Source: Pisolithus tinctorius
Lineage: Eukaryota > Basidiomycota > Agaricomycetes > Boletales > Pisolithaceae
Direction of reading: 5' to 3'
Assembly: GCA_024663395.1 (NCBI GenBank)
Contig: JANFAH010000059.1
Location: 1 to 64,000 of the forward strand
DNA length: 64,000 bases
This document shows, piece by piece, positions 54,862-64,000 of this stretch. A program made the position numbers and the translations under genes. The notes under the pieces are model-generated. The model saw only the letters and a program-made list of their open reading frames with translations, was not told the DNA's origin and searched no databases. Every line of letters begins with the position of its first letter. The first letter of the stretch is position 1.

Positions 54862-57800
54862 ATGTCGCTTAGAGCGTTGCTATATGCCTACGTGCTCGGC
54901 GGCTTCACATTCATCCCCCTTGTCCTATGCGCACTCGTCGCCATCACCATCTACACGTCGGTACCCGTCCAAGAACCACCCAAGGATGCCAAAACAGCGC
55001 ATGCTCGAGCATCGACACTAGAGAAGTCCAACTCTGCCCATTCTACAGAAGGTCCCATTGCGGCAACCACAGGGGGAAGTGAGGATGCCGAACCTGGACC
55101 TCTCGAGGTCAACGACCGCCCCAGGACTCGGAAAGGCTGGTTAACCGTACGCCGGACATTCGAAGAATCGGAATTCGACGGATTCTATATGACGTTCGTA
55201 AAGTCTTACCTTGATGCACGGTCCAAGGACCCGAAGCGCTCGCGGCCTAAGGACATGTGGTACGTCGTACTCAAGGGAAAGATTCTCTATCTATATGAGG
55301 ACGAGAGTATGACGGAGTGCGAAGCCGCGATAGAGCTAGGTGGGCATGAGGTGCTGGTATTCCCGGAGGGATTGGCGGACGGGGAATTGTTTACCAGACG
55401 GAACGCGATTTGCCTGAGGCCGAAGCCGAAGGCACTTGTTGAACAGGGTATGCCAAGTGTCACAAGACAGATGGCGATGGGGAGTGGAGATGCAGAGAGG
55501 GACGAAGAGGTGTCAGTGGCAGCGGCCGAGAGCGGAAGGGAAGGAGGGAACGGGACGAGAAAGAGACATTCCAAAGAACGCGACGGGGCCAGTCGAGAAC
55601 TTGCCAAGGAGGAAGCCTTCAACATTACCTCGCCATGGTTTATCTTCGTCCGATCGTGCGTGGAGATGGAAGATTGGTATCTGGCACTCGTGCATGCCTC
55701 TGACCACCCAGCCGGTACGCCATTGCTAAGTCCACTCCAAGCAGTATTTTCGCCATTCGAGATGAACCACCTCGTTGCAACACTCGATCAACAGCCGGAC
55801 GTTATACCGATGCGCTGGCTGAATGCACTCCTCGGACGTATATTCTTTAGTTTCTACAGGACCCAGATGCTCGAGTCTTGCATCATCCACCGGCTCATGA
55901 AGAAGCTTTCCAAGGTTAAGCGGCCCGCATTCCTCACTGAAATTGCAGTCACACGGTTCTCGATCGGAGACAAGGTTCCGACGCTGAGCAAGCCTATGCT
56001 CAAGGAGCTCACGAAGGAGGGCGACGCGTCGCTCGAGATAGGCCTCTTTTACAAGGGCGAGATCCGTGCCACTGTTGAGGCAACCGCCGTGATCAACCTT
56101 GGAGCACGGTTTAAATCTTACACCGTCAAGCTAGTACTAGCGGTGGTGCTGCGCGAGCTCGAGGGGAACCTTCTTGTCAAGGTGAAGCGACCTCCAAGCA
56201 GCCGGATGTGGTATGCGTTCACGAAACCGCCACGAATGGTGCTCAACGTGGAGCCCATCGTGAGTGACCGTCAGATCACTTGGAGTATGATTCTCAATAC
56301 CATCGAGTCCAAACTCCAAGAAATCGTGAGTTATTTCTATGGATAGCGTTGATCGTTTGTAAATTTATGCCACGCTGCCAGATCGCCGACTCGGTGGTGC
56401 TGCCAAACATGGACGATATCAGTTTCTGGGACAGCACATCCTACGAACACCGGGGTGGCTTATGGTCAGACGCTGCGCGGACAGAAAAGCCGGTGACCCC
56501 TCTGGCAGAAGAAGTAAAAACAGACATTCCTACAACCTCCGCTGTTTCCGAGGAAAAGGAATCCCTGATGACCCAGCTTACGCAGCCCATTGATGCACTT
56601 GCTTCTGAAACACTTCTTCCGGATCGCGCCCCAGCTATACGGTCTGCACCCGCCTCTTGTTCTTTGGACAGCGATAACAACCCCAAATCATCCGCGCGAC
56701 GGTCCTGGTTCGGTGCGGGAGAGACGATCGATAACGGCGATGCAGATGACAGCCAAGATACTGGCATCCCACGCGGCAGAAGAAGCAGGGCCCAGAGTGC
56801 GGCAGTGGGCAGTACAGTGCCTTCTTCTGGAATTACCGCTGCACCCGTGTCAAACGTTTTGGATACTGAAGAGGACGTGCCCAAGTACCTAACCCCGGAA
56901 TTTCCACTGCGATCGTCGTCTGCGCATTCTCAAGCACGCTCGTCTCGCACTCACTCTGTGTCATCCTCCGTCGGTGATGATACAAACGTGCTTTCAGACT
57001 CGAGTGTCGCGTCTGCGTCTCAAAGTCCTCGACATTCGTTTGGTGCAGTTTCTACGACAAGCTCGTTTTTGTCGACCCTCAAGTCAAAGGCTGCAGACAA
57101 ACAAGCACTGAGTAATACTGCTAGGGACACAATACGAAAGTGGGGAGCTAACTGGGCAACGTTGAGGAGAGATATCAGCAAGAGTGGGACCCAGGACGAG
57201 ATCCCTGATGCTGGTCCCGCTGACCAGCGTAGCAGGGCCGATAGTACTCACAGCAGGCCGAGTTATGCAGAGGTGCGGGCAGCAGTTGCAGCACGGAGGG
57301 AGCAACACGGACAAGCTAATGGGGATTACAAGACTTCGTCACCGATCCCCATTCCTCAGACAGGATCACCACGCACAGTGGACAATGTCAGCTCACGTTC
57401 TGCGGACTCGTCACTAACGAAGATATCTGACGGGGCATCTACGTCGAGCAAGGCTACTGGAATAACCCTGTCTCGTTCAGTGGGAGATAAGAATGCTGAG
57501 CCTTTCTACGACCACGACTTCAGGGATGACCACCCCGGACCGTCGCCCATACATACACAGCCATCTCAGGCACGCACAATGACCATTCCCGGCATTCATG
57601 CTAGCCATCGTGGAGAGATCATGTCACTGGGGAACGTTGCGCCTCTATCCCATCCTACGGAGAATAAGCCCAAGGCAACGACGATCCAGAGTATGTATCG
57701 TCTATGGAAGAGTCCTACGCTTTCTGGTCAACAGGATGGATCGGAATCTCAGACAGATACGCGTTCCGAAGGTGCGGATTGTAATCAAGATGTTACGCCT

Positions 57801-58103
57801 CTTGCACTGTCACCAGACGCAACCCCAACACCACCATCAAAGCCTGTGCCACCCCCATTACCACCGAGGACGGTGTGTTCCGCGAAACTAGCGCCACAAG
57901 TGGCAGGGGCGCAGGATCTGATTGAGCGGCCCTCATTACCATCTACGCAATTTTCGGCGAGCGACGGGGCGTCGGATCGCGAGTTGCCAGTTTCATCGAG
58001 TTCGCCCGAACACGTAACCGAGGTCGCAGAGCCAGCACGGGTACGGGGTCCAGATTCGAAGCCACCACTGCCGCCGAGGAGGATTCATACGCCAGCTTTG
58101 TGA
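54862..58103 (+). CDS. NVJ2: NVJ2/TEX2-type membrane-contact lipid-transfer protein (PH and SMP domains)
   Basis: Two exons: 54862-56325 and 56382-58103 (1061 aa). An N-terminal membrane anchor ([20 protein letters not shown]) is followed by a PH domain ([48 protein letters not shown]) split by a charged insert. The SMP lipid-binding domain follows ([68 protein letters not shown]). This is the layout of yeast Nvj2 and animal TEX2, ER proteins that move lipids at contact sites. The second exon adds about 570 disordered Ser/Pro-rich residues, far longer than in yeast Nvj2 (770 aa in all), with SH3-ligand-like PPPLPPR and PPLPPRR near the end. Confidence 0.88.
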
Positions 58104-58727
58104 TCTTGTGCTGTCATAGTTTTTTTCCTGTCGATGTCATATACACGGTAATAGTTTAGTCATTATTCTATCGTATTTGCCGTCCCTGAGGCTGCCGCTC
58201 TCAATTGTGGATCAGTCAAAATGGAGGACTGACAAAAAGCCGGTCCGCGTGCCACACAGCCACGCCTCGGGTCTGTTGTCAAGGGAGCCGGGCAAGAACG
58301 CCGGCCTCGCAAACTGACAGTCGTTTAGCTTATACTACATACTAGAATGAAGGCAAAGTCAACAATAAAAAGCCATCATTGGGTTTGACGGATTCTTCTC
58401 GCATCTTTACCGCTACTTGTGTAGTGGCACAGTCTGACGCTCAACCGAGTTCTTGTTTCATAATAATACTGCTGGTCGGTTGCAACAGAAACGGGACTTG
58501 TCACTGATTCGCTCAGTTGCACCGGAAGTTGAATACTTTAGCCGAACCACTCTTGTGACAAATTTCAATTCGATACTGCCAGCCGGGTTTTCATTGAGCT
58601 CCTCGTTCGATCGCCCTGTTCAAGTTCTTCCCTCACAGCACCTTATAACGACCGACGCCGCCGCCAGCACGCGTTGTCTCCATACCCAGGTATACCCCCA
58701 CCCCCATCGACCAAGTTGGATAAATCC
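58104..58727. other. intergenic region upstream of the next plus-strand gene
   Basis: About 620 bp. A CT-rich stretch precedes the next ATG, and a weak TATA-like TTATACTACATAC lies near 58330. No coding frame was supported. Confidence 0.35.
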
Positions 58728-61700
58728 ATGGCACAGACATCTCCTGTCGTGGTGGCCGGTTCCTCACTTCAGATATCCCCAAACCTCGAAGCCCTACTCC
58801 AGTACGACGAGTTAACCCGTCACAGCAGCTCACCGACAAGCTCGCGTCCCTCCCTCGCGTCTACTTCGTCCGAGTTCCCATTTAGTCTCCCTCCCCCACC
58901 CCCGCGTAACTCTCAATCGAGTAGGAAGGTGACTACCCCGGAGACGGTGAGCCCCAAGAGCGCGGGACGGCGACGAGGCGTCAAGCTCAGATCAGACTCT
59001 TGGCCCGATGCTCTTCTTGTCGCTATGCCGGACTCTGCATCCCCGGTCGAATCAAATACCACATCTGCGACAAGCATACCTAATCCTTTTATTAATCCTA
59101 CACCCGTCGTTGCCAGGTTTGACAGTGTGATAGATGGTATGTACAGCATCCGATGTATCTGACAGCATGATCCCATTGACCGCTCCAGATGGATTATCCA
59201 CTCCCAAGCCGGGTGACATGTTTATACCCACGGAGTCGCCTACTCAGGTTTCACCAAATGAACCTGTAGTATCATCACCCGAGTCTTATACCTCGCAGTC
59301 ATCCACTTGTCATCGCGCTTCTCCTGCGTTGCACAAGGTAGAGAAGATACTGAGCAAGGGGAAAGATTCGTTAGCCATGTTCGCGACTGCAGCCACGCCG
59401 GGCAGCCTGAAACAGAAGTCGGATAGCCTAGATGTTGGCCGCAGGCGCTATCGTGCTGAGACCATGGATGCGGACAACCTGCCTGCAATGAAACGTATGT
59501 CACTTTTTTCTGTAACAGGGGTTAATTCAATTTAACTTATTGTTGGCAAAAAGACTACTTGACAGGGACACCAAGGCTGGGCACGTCAGCCGCTTATGGC
59601 AAGGGTGGTGCCAGTTCCCCAGACACTTCTACAATAACTCGACCTTATCCCACTAAAATCAAGCGGTCGTCGGGATCAGCTGGACGATACACTGGTTCTC
59701 CACTGCCCTTAACGCATCCTGCAAAGTCTGACAAGGCCTCAACCCGTTCACTGTCAATATCATCATCTACTTCCTCATGTTCATCCCTTAATGTTACTGC
59801 GAACCCAGCTCGTACATACCCCGCATCGTCATTACCCAACTTACCGCTTTCATCCATGACATCTGACGAAGAAAGACGGCACGAAGGCAGCCGACGCGAT
59901 ATGGATAATGAGAGTCGACATTCATTCATCGATTTTTATTCTCCCTCTTACGCGGACGGCATGATTTCTTGTTCCGAACACAGTGATAACAGCAAGAAGG
60001 ATCCACCTTCCCGCAAACAACAACTCAACCTTACCATTCCCTCCAACGACATCTACGGGGCTTCGACTGGAAATCCTTCCTTAGTTTCCCTAGCTACCAT
60101 GACTTTTGCGCCGCCCAGTCCTGTTCCTTTTGGGGAGTCGCCGCTTCAACAAACCCCGAACTCTCCCTCGGCCTCTTCCATCGCTCTTTCGGCCATGATA
60201 TTTGCGCCTCCAAGCCCTGCAACCGAATTGCCATCCTACGGATTTCTAAGGCCAGAGTCCCCTGGTTCAGCCGCTACCCTTACCCCCATTGAATGCGCGC
60301 CGCCGTCCCCTCCAGCGGTCGGTCACCGGAGAAAGCGTGAGCTTGCCACCGCCTTCAAGATGGCGTCCTTGCGTGTCGGGCGTAACCGAGGCGGAAAACG
60401 CTCTCTTTCGTTATCTCCCCGTCCACCATCTCAAAGCCTGGCTCCAATGCCGCCTACAACTAACTTACTTGGACGTGATGAACGCGCTGACCTCGTACGG
60501 CGCAATCGCAAACTCGCACAGGTCTTCGGCCAGACACCAGGCCATGACATGTCTGCGTTGGATCTTCAGGAGCCCCGACGGCTAAAAATGCCGCCGCTAG
60601 CATTAACTTCCTTGCTCGGAGCTGGGAAGCAGCGCAATCACCGACAAGCAATATCTGTCTCACACGGTCCCGTGTCCTGTGATGCGAAGACGGAGCCTTC
60701 GTCCCCGTGGCAAATTGACGATTCGTGGTCGCTGGGAGAACGGAGATACTCCATTCCACTGACACCTAGTTCGTTCACATTCTATTTTGATGATGATGCG
60801 TCCCGCACGGTTCCAACAAACGATCATCGTGGGGTGCATAGCCTTAGAGATTCGCCACTTCCGCGAAATTCTTCAAGTTCATTCATAGACTTATCTGACG
60901 ACGAAGAAGTCTCACGTGGTGATGAAGCTCCGGCTATCACAGCAGACGGTAATGGAATCAGCGGACGCCGAACCATCTCTCACTTTTCTTCCACACCGTC
61001 CCTTGTCGACAGTTTGGATCCAGACAGACAAGCGGAAGGCGAGCGTCGGCGTAAACGGGATAGGTTGGCCAAACTTCATCGCTTTCTCGGGTCACGAATT
61101 CCACCAGACCTCGTACTCGGTTTTCCGGCTGAACTTGAACCACAGCCATTGTCAAGTTCGCCACCAATGGAATCTTTCCACGATTCATGGTTGCGCGGCC
61201 GCAAAGGGGGTGCATTGGACCCTGATGGACACTTCGATCGCGGAAAGGAAGAGCTTGATCAAAGGGAGAAGGCACTGAACGTTAGGCGTGCGCAGAAGAT
61301 GGAAAAGGTATGTATAACGCCGCTGGACCGCACCCCGCATACAATGATTTTCTCAGGTATTCGGTACGCCTCCTCCGCAAACACTTTTCCACACCCGCCA
61401 GGGCCCCTCCACTCTACCGCACTCTCAACCGTCCTCCCCTACTGGGTTGACGTATACCTCCAACCCTAATCAATCTGCGTACAAAGGAAAGAGTTCTCAT
61501 CGACCACCACTATCCGAGTCTGTGACGTGTTTGCTGCCCAAGAGGCAAAGATCCTCCATTTCAAACCGCCGAGTATCTATTGCCCAATCTTCGGTATATC
61601 TAGATTACGAACAGTCTCTGAATTCGCTAGTGGACATAATCGACAGGGTAGGTGTCTTTTGGCATGCTGTAAGAGACTCGTCTGACCCTTTCGATCCAGG

Positions 61701-62153
61701 ATGATCGCGAATCGCTTCTTGAATTGCATCGTTTTATCAATAGCGAGCTGCCAGACCTATCCTTCGACATGGAGCGTGTGGCAGACAATAAACGACACTC
61801 GGTCACGAGTTCCCACAGATCGGAGCGACGACACTCTCTCCCTAGCAGCGCGTCCATGCTTTCACTGGCTTCTGAGATCCATTCCGTTCCACACGAGACA
61901 TCAGAATTTCAAGTTCGTCGGCGGAGAGCAGCCAAGCTAACCAGTTTCTTTGGCGTTGATTATCGTGACCTGATTGATAATATTTTGGAGAGTATCGAGA
62001 GAGGGGTGGAAGAAGAACATACGAAAGGTACTCTACAGCCTGAGGAAGCCGAGGTAAGCCAACATAAATCGCCTTTGACGTTGACTGAGGCGTAGCCAGG
62101 TCTTGCTGTACAAAGTTTGGTCTCTCAAGTCGACTCAGGGTCAACAATCGTAG
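58728..62153 (+). CDS. uncharacterised large Ser-rich protein
   Basis: Six phase-consistent exons: 58728-59136, 59189-59494, 59566-61307, 61357-61647, 61700-62053, 62100-62153 (1051 aa). Not recognised. Mostly disordered Ser/Pro/Thr sequence with repeated short motifs of the type FAPPSP (three occurrences: TFAPPSPVPF, IFAPPSPAT, ECAPPSPPA). Two ordered patches are seen: a basic one with RRRKRDRLAKLHRFLGSRIP at about residues 740-760, and a C-terminal one with RRAAKLTSFFGVDYRDLIDN then ILESIERGVEEE. The similar LGSRIP and FFGVDYRDL blocks could be docking elements. The FAPPSP repeats may be proline-directed kinase sites. Function unknown. Confidence 0.7.
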
Positions 62154-62304
62154 TCAATTATTACCAAGCGGTGTTCTTTTTCTGTTTCACTATTACTTAG
62201 CATCCACGTGCAACGCCCATGATGTTTGTAACATTCACACCTAATTAATGCAACTATGGAAATATGGTGATAATGGAGTAAACGTAAACGAAACGGGTGC
62301 GGTA

Positions 62305-64000
62305 TCAGAGAATGACCAAGTCTCCACGGCACGAGTGACACCAGAAGATGTGTGATTCATCCATGAATTGCGGCCGCCATGGATGTTCTTCATGGACCGA
62401 AGATAAGGAGTGTTCATTGCCCTGCGGCACGGGAGAAAGCACCCGTGGAGTGTGGCTGTTGGCAGCAGTCTCACTCTCAATCCTCGCTTTCAGCATGCTG
62501 AGGCTGACTTGTCGCTTATGCCGGGTTTCCGGGGATAGTCCGACGTCGAACACGGACCGAGTCGAGGGTGGGACTAGGCTACTCTGTTTGCCAAAAGATG
62601 CGCGCCGTAAGCCCGAACTCGCTCGACTCGATGGTCGTACAGATGTGCTGGGGGAAAAGGGTCGCGGAGTAGCCCTTGAAGTCCGGGTTTGTGCTAGTTG
62701 ATCCTCCAAGACACCGATCTGGCGCTGGAGACGGTGCGCCCTGTCTTGCGCTTCGAAGACGGCAGTCTCCAACGCACGTATTTGTGATTGAGCAGAAGAG
62801 AGCTCTAAGACATGCTGCTGCTTGAGCGCGCTCAGCATCTCGTTATCTAGTGACGAAGGGGTAGCGTCGTCGGTCACGGGGGTTTTCTGGAAGCTCTCCA
62901 ACTCCTCATCCTTTGCCATAAGCTCGCTACGAAGAATCTCGATTTCGCTTCTGTACTGATCAATGAGGTTGCGTTGCTCTTGTTCGATGTTCCGCTGCGA
63001 AACGAGCTCAGATTCTAGTTGAGCAAGCTCCTCAACCCTGCGTCGCGACTCAGCAGACAACCGATTGCTGAGGTCAGCTTGGCGCATTTCCACCTGACGC
63101 ATCTTCGTGCGCTCGGTTTCCAGTGTATGTACCGCGGCCTGCGATGTCTGGAGCTCCGCTTCGAGAACAGCATACCCGCGTTGTAGGTCGGCGATAGTTT
63201 GCTGCAAAGACGTGACATCCTTCTCCCGCAAGTGGTCTGATTCGCGTTTAAGCATCGCAGCCTCTGCTTCTCGCTCCGTCCCTTCGTTTAGAGCAATCTC
63301 AAGTTTTGAGATTAGAGTATCGCGAGACTTCTTGTCGTGCTCCAGTTGCTCTATCTGGTCCAAGAGCTCCACTTTGGCGGCGGTCAACTCCACAATCTTG
63401 GACCGCATTTCCTCTGAAGATTGCACGAGTCTAGTGCCTTCCGCCTGAAGATCCCGTTGCGTCCTCTCAGACTCTTCAGCACGACGAACGGCAGCACGCA
63501 GCTCGCCCTGCAGGTTTGTTAAGCTTCTATCTTTGGAGGAAACGTCGGCGGCAAGTTCGGCAAGTTTCTGCTGCAGTCCCCTTACGACATTCTGGTTGAA
63601 CTCGACTTGGGACTGCAGCGACGCGCGTTCTTCCTCTAATTCGCTCCGACGGTTGTTTGCAGTATCAAGGCGGACCCGGATTGTGGAAAATTCCTCCTCC
63701 AGAGACGAATATTTCTTTTCCCACTTAGCTTCGCTTTCGGTCTTTGAACGGAGTTGAGACTCTAATTCGTCCCTTTCGCTTTTGAGGTTGTTATGATCCT
63801 AGAAGATGGTTTCAGTTAGACACGTAAATATGACTCGGAGGATACACCGATGACCTGTTTGAGTTTACTCAGCCGGAACTCCAACTCGTCAGCCCGATCC
63901 TGAGTGTTTTTCAGGGAAACCTCCAGCCTGTCCGCTCGATCATCATTTTCAATTTGTTCCTCAAGCTCCCGAACGCGTTGCTGGTGCTGGTCACAGGCTG
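62305..64000 (-). CDS. large coiled-coil protein, C-terminal part (runs off the right edge)
   Basis: On the minus strand, with the stop at 62305-62307 and an intron at 63854-63799; the 5' part lies beyond the window. The visible part, about 540 residues, is almost wholly heptad-rich coiled coil (for example KSERDELESQLRSKTESE, HVLELSSAQSQIRALETAV, HRLQRQIGVLEDQLAQTRTS). A basic Ser-rich tail follows (TRHKRQVSLSMLKARIESE), then a short end with two Cys (FWCHSCRGDLVIL). It could be a septation, Golgi or spindle-pole tether, but coiled coils cannot be assigned from composition. It converges on the preceding plus-strand gene with about 150 bp between. Confidence 0.75.

Noticed and set aside
1..64000. 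CRISPR arrays, bacterial operons or a biosynthetic gene cluster
   Set aside because: No short regular direct repeats were seen. The genes are intron-rich eukaryotic genes with unrelated housekeeping roles, and no polyketide, peptide or terpene synthase domains appear.

Overview
The window is nuclear DNA of a filamentous fungus, most likely a basidiomycete of the Agaricomycetes. Nearly all genes are cut by short GT-AG introns of about 45-75 bp, genes lie close together on both strands, and several proteins match typical mushroom orthologues (BDP1, RPB6, SKI2, CFD1, SIKE-like, NVJ2-like). Intron borders below were set by eye from splice signals and reading-frame phase. No transcript data were used.

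Layout. 1-7060: a large uncharacterised membrane protein (+), an uncharacterised Cys-rich protein (-) and the TFIIIB subunit BDP1 (+). 7117-7198: an intron-containing tRNA-Phe. 7435-16826: a decayed RNase T2 gene split by a complete, apparently very young Ty1/copia retrotransposon (8054-16317; both LTRs 359 bp, identical by eye; 5-bp target duplication CGAGT). 17021-31109: a sirtuin (+), RPB6 (-), a multi-RRM protein (+), an RRM-like protein (-), the Fe-S scaffold CFD1 (-), a YdjM-like membrane hydrolase (-) and casein kinase 1 (+). 33155-42879: mitochondrial SerRS (-), an RFC clamp-loader subunit (+), the SKI2 RNA helicase (+) and a homeodomain-like factor (+). 43744-64000: mostly low-complexity or uncharacterised proteins, plus a SIKE/FGFR1OP2-type coiled-coil protein and an NVJ2/TEX2-type lipid-transfer protein. 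The last gene, a coiled-coil protein on the minus strand, runs off the right edge.

Most genes are housekeeping and do not form a functional cluster. The accessory part is the retrotransposon. Besides gag and pol it has about 2.3 kb between the 5' LTR and gag with three long reading frames of no recognised family: a two-pass membrane protein and two mutually overlapping frames. The second of these ends exactly one base before the gag start codon. Gag and pol share one frame and are separated by a single UGA. The primer-binding site matches the anticodon region of initiator tRNA-Met rather than its 3' end, so the element probably primes with a half-tRNA, as Drosophila copia and yeast Ty5 do. 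This element is the best candidate for something undescribed in the window.
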